Positions 1 through 6,891 are shown, counted from the first letter of the stretch. The stretch is 20,639 nt of DNA from Clostridium sp. (GCA_018372555.1 JAHAIU010000030.1:1-20639); one strand, 5' to 3'. The notes: generated from the sequence alone by a model not told the origin. Translations and numbers: made by a program.

Positions 1-325
1 TCTCCTGATCTAAATATTCTTCTAGTTATAGTTACCTCTGAGTAGTCTGTATCTAAAGAATTATCTGAGTTATCTAATGTAAGTGAAACTTGAGCTAGTC
101 CTACTTGTTTTCTAAATTGTGTACCAGCAAAAATTACATCTTCCATCTTTCCTCCTCTTAGAGTTTTAACACTTTGTTCTCCAAGAACCCATCTTACAGA
201 ATCAGATATATTACTTTTACCACTACCATTTGGCCCAACTACAGCCGTAACTCCTTTTTTAAACTTTAACTGGGTTTATCTGCAAAAGACTTAAACCCTC
301 TAATTTCTAGGGACTTTAAAAACAT
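1..325 (-). pseudogene. smc: Chromosome segregation SMC protein, N-terminal part, with an apparent frameshift (runs off the window edge)
   Basis: This is the ATP-binding head start of the SMC condensin ATPase, which organises and segregates the chromosome with ScpA and ScpB. The gene begins at ATG 325 behind a good ribosome binding site (AAGGAG, 332-337) with MFLKSLEIRGFKSFADK, the invariant SMC start. At codon 18 the frame breaks: GAT AAA CCC AGT TAA stops translation at 266-268. Adding one A to the AAA run at 275-277 restores DKTQLKFKKGVTAVVG, then the Walker A motif GPNGSGKS, the stretch RWVLGEQS, and LRGGKMEDVIFAGTQ, open to base 1. So one base appears to be missing. No ATG or other convincing start lies between the break and Walker A. 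Either the sequence has a homopolymer error or the gene is truly broken. Identity as smc is certain; its functional state is not. Confidence 0.9.
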
Positions 326-340
326 AGACTTTCTCCTTAT

Positions 341-433
341 CTATATAAATGATACTAATAAACTAAGTGAAAACATAATAGCTAATGCTATAGTAATAAT
401 ATATATCATTTTTTGCCTTGTTTTCTTCTTCAC
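341..433 (-). CDS. 30-residue single-pass membrane miniprotein upstream of smc
   Basis: A short open frame starts at GTG 433 behind AGGAG (spacing 8) and ends TAG at 341, only 15 bases before the smc ATG, so the two are very probably co-transcribed. The product starts MKKKTRQKM, a strongly basic N-terminus, and the remaining 21 residues (IYIITIALAIMFSLSLLVSFI) are one hydrophobic membrane helix ending at the C-terminus. By the positive-inside rule the N-terminus should face the cytoplasm. It resembles in size and layout the tiny Firmicute proteins of the DUF4044 and Prli42 type (basic head, one helix), but I cannot assign it to either by sequence alone. The ribosome binding site, the correct spacing to smc and the perfect single-helix composition argue that it is a real gene. 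Function unknown. Confidence 0.65.
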   Translation of the reverse strand: MKKKTRQKMIYIITIALAIMFSLSLLVSFI

Positions 434-456
434 AATTACCACTCCTGTCTTATTTT

Positions 457-485
457 AGTTTATAGCATTAAAGGTAAAATATCAA
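457..485 (-). promoter_or_regulatory. Possible SigA promoter for the miniprotein-smc pair
   Basis: On the minus strand TTGATA (480-485) is followed 17 bases later by TAAACT (457-462), or 15 bases later by TATAAA (459-464). It lies just past the end of the upstream radical SAM gene and about 25 bases ahead of the miniprotein start. The -10 match is imperfect, so this is tentative. Confidence 0.35.
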
Positions 486-517
486 TATAAGGTAGACAAA
501 ATCTAGCCTACCTTATA
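486..517 (-). terminator. Possible weak terminator hairpin after the radical SAM gene
   Basis: A 10-bp perfect inverted repeat, TATAAGGTAG (486-495) and CTACCTTATA (508-517), overlaps the stop codon of the radical SAM gene. The 12-base loop and the absence of a solid U-run make it a weak or leaky terminator at best; it may only attenuate read-through into smc. Confidence 0.4.
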
Positions 518-1547
518 ACTTAACATCTATTATTTTCTCAGTAACTATAACCTTAACTTTGCCTCTTTTTTGCTTTTCCATTTGCCTTACAATTATTTTT
601 CCATTATGTTCTTTTATTAATTTACTATAATAATATTTCTTATTTGCATAAAGCTTACTTATATCCTTTGGATTAATTTCTATTATTATATCTTTATTAT
701 CTGGTATAGAATTTTTTATATTATCACATAGCAAACTTCCTTCAACTAATTCTCTAAAAGCTGGATGGAAAGGTCCATCTATTACATCTTTACCTAAAGT
801 TATATTTTCTGTTGGTTGAAGTCCAACCCTTATTATATTTACAGAAGCATTATTATATAGCTTATATATCTCCTTAGATACTTCTACAGCTTCTTCTAAT
901 GTATAAGGTATATATTCTCCTCTTTTATGCATTTTAGCCATAGGAGTTTCTTTAATTACTAATGAAGGATATATCCTACATATATCCGGCTTCATTTCAA
1001 TAGACTTTTTAGCAGTTTCTATATCCTTATTAAAATCATCTCCAGGAAGACCTGGCATAATTTGATGACCTAAGGTAATTCCGTATTCTTTAATTAACTT
1101 AGAAGCAACTCTTACATCTTCTGATGAGTGTCCTCTCCCTGATAATCTTAATACTTCGTCATCTAAGGATTGAACTCCAAGTTCTATAATATCTACAGTA
1201 AAGTCCTTTAAGTAATCTAAAATATATCTGTTAATAGCATCTGGTCTTGTAGACATTCTTATTTTATGTATTAACTTCTTTTCTTTATATTCCTTAGCAA
1301 CTGCAAGTAATTCTTTTTGCTTATTAACATCTATTGCTGTAAATGTCCCTCCAAAAAATGATACTTCCAATGTTGAATTTTTACTATCTATCGTCTTTAA
1401 GTATTCATCTATAGTGTTTCTAACATCTTCTGCCTTAACCTCCTCTTCAACTTCTTTTGCAATCTTATCTTGATTACAAAATACACATTGATGAGGACAA
1501 CCTATATGAGAAATAAATATTGGAATAATATAATGCTTATTGCTCAT
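513..1547 (-). CDS. Elp3-like radical SAM protein
   Basis: This is a 344-residue radical SAM enzyme. The cluster motif C17-x3-C21-x2-C24 (CPHQCVFC) should bind the [4Fe-4S] centre that cleaves S-adenosylmethionine, and SFFGGTFTAI (63-72) carries the GGT segment that contacts the SAM amino group. Further motifs MSTRPDAI and ELGVQSLDDEVL are typical of the HemN/Elp3 branch, and the protein looks most like the radical SAM half of Elp3. It is much shorter than full Elp3 and shows no acetyltransferase domain. The substrate is unknown; tRNA would be a guess from the relationship. The ATG lies inside the last codons of rnc (11-base overlap), with GGAGG eight bases upstream, so translation is coupled to RNase III. 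A position between rnc and smc is, as I recall, common in clostridia. Confidence 0.85.
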   Translation of the reverse strand: MSNKHYIIPIFISHIGCPHQCVFCNQDKIAKEVEEEVKAEDVRNTIDEYLKTIDSKNSTLEVSFFGGTFTAIDVNKQKELLAVAKEYKEKKLIHKIRMSTRPDAINRYILDYLKDFTVDIIELGVQSLDDEVLRLSGRGHSSEDVRVASKLIKEYGITLGHQIMPGLPGDDFNKDIETAKKSIEMKPDICRIYPSLVIKETPMAKMHKRGEYIPYTLEEAVEVSKEIYKLYNNASVNIIRVGLQPTENITLGKDVIDGPFHPAFRELVEGSLLCDNIKNSIPDNKDIIIEINPKDISKLYANKKYYYSKLIKEHNGKIIVRQMEKQKRGKVKVIVTEKIIDVKL

Positions 1548-2238
1548 TTAATCCCTCCAAAGCTTTAAGTGCTGATCTTGCTGCATTTTGTTCTGATTCC
1601 TTTTTGCTATAGCCTTCACCACATCCAAGTTCTTTATCCTCAATTATTACAGATGTAAAGAACTTTCTTCTATGTGGAGGACCTTCATACTTTAATAATT
1701 CATAAACTATTGATACTTCACCTGATTTTTGCATTTCTTCTTGAAGTTTTGTCTTATAGTCTAAAATAATATCATTATTTATTGCCTTATCTATTATTTC
1801 TTTAAAGTGTCCAAGAATATAATCCTTTGCAAACTCCAATCCTTTATCTAAATATATTGCTGCAAGTAAAGCTTCAACAGCATCTGCTATAATAGATACT
1901 CTTTCTCTACCACCAGTAAGTTCTTCACCTTTACTTATTCTAATGAAGTATCCTAAGTTAAGCTTTTTACCAATTTCATATAGTGAATTTTCACATACTA
2001 TTAAACTTCTTATCTTAGTAAGTTCCCCTTCACTTTTATTCTTATAATTTAAAAATAAATATTCTGTAATACATAGTTGCAGTATTGAATCTCCTAGAAA
2101 TTCAAATCTTTCATTATATTCTTCATCCCTATGTTGATTTGCATAAGAACTATGGGTTAATGCTGTTTTTAGCAGCTTTTCTTCATTAAAAGTTAAACCA
2201 ATATACTCTTCTATTTCTTTAATATTAAACTTCGCCAT
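1537..2238 (-). CDS. rnc: Ribonuclease III
   Basis: RNase III cleaves double-stranded RNA and matures the rRNA precursors. I place the start at ATG 2238 (MAKFNIKEIEEYIGL), which has GAGGAG about 8 bases upstream; an ATG 30 bases earlier (MKNELRGDGD...) would translate through that site. The chosen product is 233 residues, normal for the family. Visible: the signature NERFEFLGDS (about 42-51), the second acidic motif DAVEALLAAIYLD (about 119-131), both supplying metal-binding carboxylates, and a C-terminal double-stranded-RNA-binding domain from about residue 160 (KLQEEMQK...GCGEGYSKKESEQNAARSALKAL). It follows acpP after a terminator and overlaps the radical SAM gene. The acpP-rnc-smc order matches the classic Bacillus arrangement. 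Confidence 0.97.
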   Translation of the reverse strand: MAKFNIKEIEEYIGLTFNEEKLLKTALTHSSYANQHRDEEYNERFEFLGDSILQLCITEYLFLNYKNKSEGELTKIRSLIVCENSLYEIGKKLNLGYFIRISKGEELTGGRERVSIIADAVEALLAAIYLDKGLEFAKDYILGHFKEIIDKAINNDIILDYKTKLQEEMQKSGEVSIVYELLKYEGPPHRRKFFTSVIIEDKELGCGEGYSKKESEQNAARSALKALEGLNEQ

Positions 2239-2280
2239 ATCTCCATCTCCTCGAAGTTCATTCTTCAATTTGCTTTTTAT

Positions 2281-2313
2281 ATTATAACTTCTATTAAAGC
2301 GAGCAAATTCAAG
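2281..2313 (-). promoter_or_regulatory. Possible rnc promoter
   Basis: A perfect TATAAT (2281-2286, minus strand) lies about 40 bases before the rnc start. The best -35-like hexamer, TTGAAT (2308-2313), is 21 bases away, which is too far for a normal SigA site, so only the -10 is convincing. It sits after the acpP terminator, where a promoter would be expected. Confidence 0.3.
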
Positions 2314-2330
2314 AATAAACTATATTTGAA

Positions 2331-2365
2331 ATTTTAAATATAAAATCCCGCATTATTGCGGGATT
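2331..2365 (-). terminator. Rho-independent terminator of acpP
   Basis: A 9-bp perfect stem, AATCCCGCA (2344-2352) with TGCGGGATT (2357-2365), has a 4-base loop. It is GC-rich for this genome and is followed on the minus strand by ATTTTATATTT. It begins 4 bases after the acpP stop, so acpP can be made as a short single-gene message. Confidence 0.85.
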
Positions 2366-2368
2366 AAA

Positions 2369-2599
2369 TTATTCTTCTACGTGATTTTTTAAATACTTAA
2401 CTACATCTCCAACTGTTTTAAAGTTTTCAGCTTCTTCATCAGGGATTTCAGTATCTAATTCATCTTCTAAAGCCATCATTAGTTCAACTAAATCTAATGA
2501 ATCTGCATTTAAATCATCTACAAAATAAGAATCCATTGTTATATCATCTTCATTAACACTTAATTTTTCAGCTATAATTTCCTTAACCTTATCAAACAT
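2369..2599 (-). CDS. acpP: Acyl carrier protein
   Basis: Acyl carrier protein carries growing fatty acids on a 4'-phosphopantetheine arm attached to the serine of the DSL motif, seen here as NADSLDLVELMMALED (Ser34 from the chosen start). The protein is small and very acidic with the usual four-helix pattern, 76 residues. I start it at ATG 2599 (MFDKVKEIIAEKL), 8 bases after AGGAGG; the in-frame GTG at 2608 and ATG at 2605 would overlap or crowd that site. It has a near-consensus promoter and its own terminator, so it is probably expressed at a high level independent of plsX. No fabH, fabD or fabG genes lie beside it, unlike the Bacillus cluster. Confidence 0.97.
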   Translation of the reverse strand: MFDKVKEIIAEKLSVNEDDITMDSYFVDDLNADSLDLVELMMALEDELDTEIPDEEAENFKTVGDVVKYLKNHVEE

Positions 2600-2629
2600 C
2601 TGCATCACCTCCTAAATAACTTCATTTAG

Positions 2630-2658
2630 ATAATAGTATATATTATTTCTATAGTCAA
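2630..2658 (-). promoter_or_regulatory. SigA promoter of acpP
   Basis: Minus-strand TTGACT (2653-2658), a 17-base spacer and TATTAT (2630-2635) form a near-consensus housekeeping promoter in the plsX-acpP gap. Transcription should start near 2623, giving a leader of about 24 bases with the AGGAGG site. Confidence 0.8.
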
Positions 2659-2675
2659 TATACAGAATGATATAA

Positions 2676-3677
2676 TTATATATTATTTTGAAGTTCTGCT
2701 TTAATTTTTTCTAACACACCATTGTCGTAAAATGTTTTCGTTTGTCTAATAGCATTTTTAAAGGCTTTTCCATCAGAGCTTCCATGAGCCTTAATACATA
2801 TACCATCCACGCCTAAAAACGGAGCTCCACCATATTCCTTATAATCAAACTTAACTTTTAAAGATTTAAATACAGGACTTAATAACCCTGCTCCTAATTT
2901 ACTTATTATGCTACCTGATAAAATTTCCTCTTTTATCATACTTAAAAGAGTAGATGCTACACCTTCGTACATCTTAAGCAATGTATTTCCAACAAACCCA
3001 TCACATACTAAAACATTTACGTCCCCTTTTGATGTATCTCTTGGTTCTACATTCCCAACAAAATTCAAATTGTTTTCTTCTTTTAAAAGCTTATAAGTAG
3101 CCTTTGTTAGTTCATTTCCTTTTTCCTCTTCAGCACCTATATTTACAAGACCTACTGATGGATTTTCATTACCAATAACACCTTGATAATAAACTTTTCC
3201 CATTTTTGCAAATTGAACTAAATAATTAGGTTTAGAATCAACATTAGCACCAGCATCAACTATCATAAAACTACCATTTTTACCTGGCATTATTGGTGCA
3301 AGAGCTGGTCTTTCTATTCCCTTTATTCTTCCTACTACAAGTGTACAGCCTGCTAAAAAGGCTCCAGTACTTCCTCCAGATATTACAGCGTCACATTCTT
3401 TATCTTTAACTAGCTTTAAAGCCTTATAAATACTAGAATCTTTTTTCTTCTTTAAAGCCATTACAGGGTGTTCATTTGGTGAAATTATTTCCCTAGCATC
3501 AATTATATTTACTAAAGTTTTATCATAATTATAATTCTTTAGTTCTTCTTCTATTTGTTCTTTTGGACCGGTAATATAATACTCTATTCCTTTGTATTCT
3601 TCTAGGGCTTTAATTACTCCTTCTACTACAGCTTTAGGAGCATTATCTCCACCCATACCATCTATAGCTATTTTCAT
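2676..3677 (-). CDS. plsX: Phosphate acyltransferase PlsX
   Basis: PlsX converts acyl-ACP and phosphate to acyl-phosphate (reversibly), the acyl donor that PlsY uses to start phospholipid synthesis; it works at the inner face of the membrane. The 333-residue length is typical. Family motifs include MKIAIDGMGGDNAPKAVVEG at the N-terminus, SGGSTGAFLAG, PALAPIMPG, VDAGANVD, GAEEEKGNELTK, NVEPRD and VCDGFVGN. The start has GAGGTG upstream. It follows rpmF with a short gap, and acpP follows it after a separate promoter. FakA, encoded 10 kb away in this window, feeds the same acyl-phosphate pool from outside fatty acids. I see no FapR-type operator, which in Bacillus controls this locus. Confidence 0.97.
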   Translation of the reverse strand: MKIAIDGMGGDNAPKAVVEGVIKALEEYKGIEYYITGPKEQIEEELKNYNYDKTLVNIIDAREIISPNEHPVMALKKKKDSSIYKALKLVKDKECDAVISGGSTGAFLAGCTLVVGRIKGIERPALAPIMPGKNGSFMIVDAGANVDSKPNYLVQFAKMGKVYYQGVIGNENPSVGLVNIGAEEEKGNELTKATYKLLKEENNLNFVGNVEPRDTSKGDVNVLVCDGFVGNTLLKMYEGVASTLLSMIKEEILSGSIISKLGAGLLSPVFKSLKVKFDYKEYGGAPFLGVDGICIKAHGSSDGKAFKNAIRQTKTFYDNGVLEKIKAELQNNI

Positions 3678-3710
3678 AAATTTTCACCTCTTTTTCCTAT
3701 ATATAAAGAA

Positions 3711-3732
3711 AAGAAAGTCATTTGACTTTCTT
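3711..3732 (-). terminator. Hairpin at the rpmF stop, partial terminator
   Basis: AAGAAAGTCA (3711-3720) and TGACTTTCTT (3723-3732) form a 10-bp perfect dyad at the rpmF stop codon, followed on the minus strand by TTCTTTATAT. The stem is AT-rich and the U-run interrupted, and no clear new promoter precedes plsX, so it probably attenuates rather than ends transcription. Confidence 0.5.
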
Positions 3733-3917
3733 TATTCTTCTACTGAAGCAACAACTTCTTTACCTTTATAGAAGCCACAATTCTTACAAACTCTGTGAGC
3801 TAATTTCATTTCATGACATTGTGGACATTCAACTATTCCAGGTAAGCTCGCCTTAAAAGTTTGAGCTCTTCTTGAATCTCTCTTTGCTCTATATGTTTTT
3901 CTCGCTGGATTTCCCAT
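3732..3917 (-). CDS. rpmF: 50S ribosomal protein L32 (zinc-ribbon form)
   Basis: L32 is a small basic protein of the large ribosomal subunit. The 61-residue product opens MGNPARKTYRAKRDSRRAQ, the usual family start, and has two CxxC knuckles, C31/C34 (CPQC) and C44/C47 (CKNC), which bind one zinc. This is therefore the zinc-dependent paralogue type. The start has GGAGG 7 bases upstream, within the end of yceD, and the two genes are separated by only 2 bases. The yceD-rpmF pairing is found very widely in bacteria and supports both calls. Confidence 0.97.
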   Translation of the reverse strand: MGNPARKTYRAKRDSRRAQTFKASLPGIVECPQCHEMKLAHRVCKNCGFYKGKEVVASVEE

Positions 3918-3919
3918 TA

Positions 3920-4429
3920 CTACACCTCCTTATTTCCAAACAACTCTTGTAACTTTGCCAGTCTTAAGTCTACATCATTTGTATTACAATTACAAGAACC
4001 TTCGTTAAGATTTTTACCACATTGGTAGCAAAGCCCTCTGCAGTTGTCTGTGCAAAGTCTCTTAATAGGTAAGGTTGAAATAATAACATTTTCAACAATT
4101 TCAGTAATATCTAAGATATTACCATCTACAAAAATAATTTCTTCATCATTTTGATGTTCATTATTATTTGTAAACCTTTCTTCTATTTCAATATCTATTG
4201 GATAGATAAAGGCCTCTAGGCATCTTGAACATTTTAAATCTAACTTTGTTTTTATTGAAGCTCTTAGAGTTAAAACATCTCCAATAGAGGTAATATTTCC
4301 AACTACAGTTAAAGCTTCTACAGCTTCTATTTTTTCTCCATCAAAATAGAGTGGTTTTAAGTCATATGTTACATTTATTTCTTTTTTTCTGTTTCTAGAT
4401 AAGTTAAAATCTGAAAGTTGTATAATCAT
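3920..4429 (-). CDS. yceD: YceD/DUF177 family protein (rRNA accumulation factor)
   Basis: The 169-residue protein belongs to DUF177 (YceD; YlbN in Bacillus). The E. coli member is needed for normal 23S rRNA accumulation; the biochemical role is not settled. Family marks are the CxxCL element at C67/C70 (CSRCLEAF), the acidic middle (DEEIIFVDGNILDITEIVENVIISTLP) and the C-terminal cysteine cluster C126, C130, C134, C137, C146, C148 (NCRGLCYQCGKNLNEGSCNC), a likely zinc site. The ATG at 4429 has only a poor ribosome binding site (AGAG), unusual here where most genes have AGGAG, and an in-frame TGA lies close upstream, so no longer start is possible. It leads the yceD-rpmF-plsX operon and has a structured leader, which could limit its translation. 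Confidence 0.93.
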   Translation of the reverse strand: MIIQLSDFNLSRNRKKEINVTYDLKPLYFDGEKIEAVEALTVVGNITSIGDVLTLRASIKTKLDLKCSRCLEAFIYPIDIEIEERFTNNNEHQNDEEIIFVDGNILDITEIVENVIISTLPIKRLCTDNCRGLCYQCGKNLNEGSCNCNTNDVDLRLAKLQELFGNKEV

Positions 4430-4545
4430 ATGTAATTGCTCTAGATATTCTCTTCATATCTTACAAGATACATTATGTACAATAGTACATAGCTCGAGCC
4501 AAGCTTTATTTCACTCCTTAGATAAATATTTGCCGAATAAACACA
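4430..4545 (-). promoter_or_regulatory. Structured 5' leader of the yceD-rpmF-plsX operon
   Basis: About 114 transcribed bases separate the promoter from the yceD ATG. They hold a 7-bp hairpin (4474-4480 with 4485-4491), a second hairpin (4457-4462 with 4465-4470) and a third (4443-4448 with 4456-4461). The second and third share bases and cannot form together; the third lies just before the weak yceD ribosome binding site. An AAGGAG at 4514-4519 precedes a possible nine-codon frame (TTG 4502 to TAA 4473). I infer a possible cis-regulatory leader; I do not recognise a named RNA family. Confidence 0.4.
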
Positions 4546-4549
4546 ATTT

Positions 4550-4578
4550 ATTATATAAAGTGCATGATTAAAAGTCAA
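4550..4578 (-). promoter_or_regulatory. SigA promoter of yceD-rpmF-plsX
   Basis: Minus-strand TTGACT (4573-4578), a 17-base spacer and a perfect TATAAT (4550-4555) make the best promoter in the window. The whole spacer and parts of both hexamers form one arm of a long inverted repeat (4554-4574). Confidence 0.85.
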
Positions 4579-4620
4579 GCATTTTAACGAAAAACTGCCC
4601 TTTTAATTATGCACTTTATA
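4554..4620. repeat. 21-bp inverted repeat between ackA and the yceD promoter
   Basis: TATAAAGTGCATGATTAAAAG (4554-4574) is repeated inverted at 4600-4620 with a single difference, around a 25-base loop. In a plus-strand RNA the odd position is a G-U pair; in a minus-strand RNA it is a C-A mismatch. It starts 6 bases past the ackA stop, so it may serve as the ackA terminator, though no U-run follows. One arm is also the core of the yceD promoter. Confidence 0.75.
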
Positions 4621-4625
4621 ATTAA

Positions 4626-5822
4626 TTACTTAGTTAATTCTAAAGTATCTCTTGCAATAACTAATTCTTCATTAGTTGGTATCACAAAAGCTTTAACCTT
4701 GCATCCATCTTTAGAGATTTCTCTAACTTTACCTCTAACATTGTTTTTCTCTGTATCTACTTCAACTCCAAGGAATTCTAATCCCTTAAGTATAGATTCT
4801 CTAGTTTCAGGTCCATTTTCTCCTACACCAGCTGTAAATACAATTGCATCTACTCCACCCATAATGGCAGCATATGATCCAATTGTAGCTCTTACCTTAT
4901 ATTCAAATATTGATAAAGCTAATTTTGCTCTATGAACACCTTCTTTGAAAGCAGCATCTTCAATATCTCTAAAGTCAGAGCTTATTCCTGATATTCCAAG
5001 AACTCCAGACTGTTTGTTAAGTAAATCATTTACTTCTTCTATAGTTAGATTTTCTTCTTTCATTAAGAAAGTAACTATTGCAGGGTCAATAGAGCCTGAT
5101 CTTGTACCCATTGCAACTCCTTCAAGTGGTGTAAAGCCCATTGAAGTATCTATAGATACACCATTTTTTATTGCTGCTAAACTCGCACCATTCCCTAAGT
5201 GGCAAGTAATAATTTTTAAGTCTTTGATATCTTTTCCCATAACTTCAGCAACTTTTTGTGATACATATTTATGAGATGTTCCATGGAATCCATATTTTCT
5301 TATTCCATGCTTCTTATATAAGTCGTATGGAAGTGCATAAAGATATGCTTCTTCTGGCATTGTTCCATGGAATGCAGTATCAAATACAGCTACCATCTTA
5401 GTATTAGGCATTAATTCTTCACAAGCTAATATCCCAATCATATTTGCAGGGTTATGTAGCGGCGCTAACTTAAAGCATTCTTCTATATACTTCTTTACTT
5501 CATCATTTATAATTACTGAAGACTTATATTTTTCTCCACCGTGTACTACTCTGTGTCCTACAGCATTAATTTCATCCATTGAAGAAATTACACCATTTTC
5601 TTTATCTACTAAGGCATCTAAAACAAGCTTAATTGCAATCTTATGATCCTTCATTGGTTGCTTAATAATATACTTTTCTCTTCCTTCTACTTTTTGTGTT
5701 AATACAGAGCCCTCAATTCCTATTCTTTCAACTAATCCTTGAGCTAACGACTCCTCTGTAGACATATCAATTAATTGGTATTTTAGCGATGAACTACCGC
5801 AATTAATTACTAATACTTTCAT
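4626..5822 (-). CDS. ackA: Acetate kinase
   Basis: Acetate kinase turns acetyl-phosphate and ADP into acetate and ATP, the last energy-yielding step of acetate fermentation in clostridia. The 398-residue protein has the ASKHA-fold start MKVLVINCGSSSLKYQLID with the NxGSSS signature, GHRVVHGG, the phosphate-handling segments VFDTAFHGTMP and YGFHGTSH, CHLGNGAS, DTSMGFTPLEG and the C-terminal FTAGVGENG. The start has GGAGGA about 11 bases upstream. It sits 26 bases after pta, with no terminator between, so the two form the usual pta-ackA operon. A long inverted repeat follows the stop. Confidence 0.98.
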   Translation of the reverse strand: MKVLVINCGSSSLKYQLIDMSTEESLAQGLVERIGIEGSVLTQKVEGREKYIIKQPMKDHKIAIKLVLDALVDKENGVISSMDEINAVGHRVVHGGEKYKSSVIINDEVKKYIEECFKLAPLHNPANMIGILACEELMPNTKMVAVFDTAFHGTMPEEAYLYALPYDLYKKHGIRKYGFHGTSHKYVSQKVAEVMGKDIKDLKIITCHLGNGASLAAIKNGVSIDTSMGFTPLEGVAMGTRSGSIDPAIVTFLMKEENLTIEEVNDLLNKQSGVLGISGISSDFRDIEDAAFKEGVHRAKLALSIFEYKVRATIGSYAAIMGGVDAIVFTAGVGENGPETRESILKGLEFLGVEVDTEKNNVRGKVREISKDGCKVKAFVIPTNEELVIARDTLELTK

Positions 5823-5848
5823 TTGTTCACGTCCTCCTTAGGGGGTAT

Positions 5849-6844
5849 TTATTTTTGTGCTTGAACTGCTGTCAGTGCTACAACATTAACTATATCATCT
5901 GAACTACAGCCTCTTGATAAGTCATTGATTGGCTTAGCAAAACCTTGACACATAGGCCCTATAGCTTCTGCATTAGCAAATCTTTGAACTAATTTATATC
6001 CAATATTTCCACTTTGTAAATCTGGGAAAATTAAAACATTGGCTTTACCAGCTACATTACTATTAGGTGCTTTTTGGCTAGCAACTTTTTCTACTATAGC
6101 AGCATCTAATTGTAATTCTCCATCTATTAATAGATCAGGTCTTAATTCTTTAGCAAGCTCAGTTGCTTTTCTAACCTTATCTACCATTTCATGATCTGCA
6201 CTTCCCATAGTTGAGAAAGAAAGCATTGCAACTCTTGGTTCAATCTTGCAAAGATTTTTAGCAGTATCTGCTGTTGCAATTGCAATTGCAGCTAATTGTT
6301 CATATGTTGGATTTGGGTTAACTGCACAGTCTGAGAATAGAAGCATTCCTTCTTCCCCATACTTAGAACCTGGTACCATCATAATAAAGAAACTAGATAC
6401 TACTGATACTCCTGGTGCTGTCTTAATTATTTGAAGACCTGGTCTTAAAAGATCTCCTGTTGTATGAACTGCTCCAGATACCATGCCATCTGCATCATCT
6501 AGTTTAACCATCATAGTTCCAAAATATAATGGATCTCTAACGATTTTTTCTGCCTTTTCAACAGTCATTCCTTTATTTTTTCTTAATTCATAAAACTCAT
6601 TTACATAAGCTTCTAATCTGTCTGAAGTGCTAGGATCAGCTATTTCAATACCTTCTAACTTAACTCCAAGCTCTTTTGCCTTATTATTTATTATATCCTT
6701 ATCTCCTACTAAGATAACATCAGCTAAACCTAGCTCATGAATTTTTTCAGCTGCTACTAAAGTTCTTTCCTCATCACCTTCTGGAAGAACTATTCTCTTT
6801 CTATCAGCCTTAGCTGCATTCCATAATTTATTCATAAGTTCCAT
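5849..6844 (-). CDS. pta: Phosphate acetyltransferase
   Basis: Phosphotransacetylase swaps coenzyme A of acetyl-CoA for phosphate, giving acetyl-phosphate for AckA. At 331 residues it is the short, single-domain type common in Firmicutes, without the N-terminal regulatory domains of the E. coli enzyme. Recognisable segments are RIVLPEGDEERTL, DGMVSGAVHTTGDLLRPGLQII, MLLFSDCAVNPNPT, MLSFSTMGSA, DGELQLDAAIV and NVLIFPDLQSGNIGYKL. The ATG has AGGAG 9 bases upstream. It leads the pta-ackA operon and is divergent from tmcAL; its upstream region has a promoter and two dyads that could bind a regulator. Confidence 0.98.
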   Translation of the reverse strand: MELMNKLWNAAKADRKRIVLPEGDEERTLVAAEKIHELGLADVILVGDKDIINNKAKELGVKLEGIEIADPSTSDRLEAYVNEFYELRKNKGMTVEKAEKIVRDPLYFGTMMVKLDDADGMVSGAVHTTGDLLRPGLQIIKTAPGVSVVSSFFIMMVPGSKYGEEGMLLFSDCAVNPNPTYEQLAAIAIATADTAKNLCKIEPRVAMLSFSTMGSADHEMVDKVRKATELAKELRPDLLIDGELQLDAAIVEKVASQKAPNSNVAGKANVLIFPDLQSGNIGYKLVQRFANAEAIGPMCQGFAKPINDLSRGCSSDDIVNVVALTAVQAQK

Positions 6845-6891
6845 AACGTTTTTCTCCTTTCAAAAAAGATACGCTCTTTTCTTCATATACT

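Noticed and set aside
264..280. Programmed frameshifting in smc
   Set aside because: No slippery heptamer or stimulating hairpin is visible, and SMC proteins are not known to use frameshifting; an error or true deletion fits better.
4554..4620. Inverted repeat as a MITE or IS remnant
   Set aside because: It is only 67 bases, has no target-site duplication that I can see and contains a working promoter; regulatory or terminator roles are simpler.
4609..5274. Two plus-strand open frames over ackA
   Set aside because: They are antisense shadows of ackA, have no ribosome binding site and low-complexity serine/threonine/proline-rich translations.
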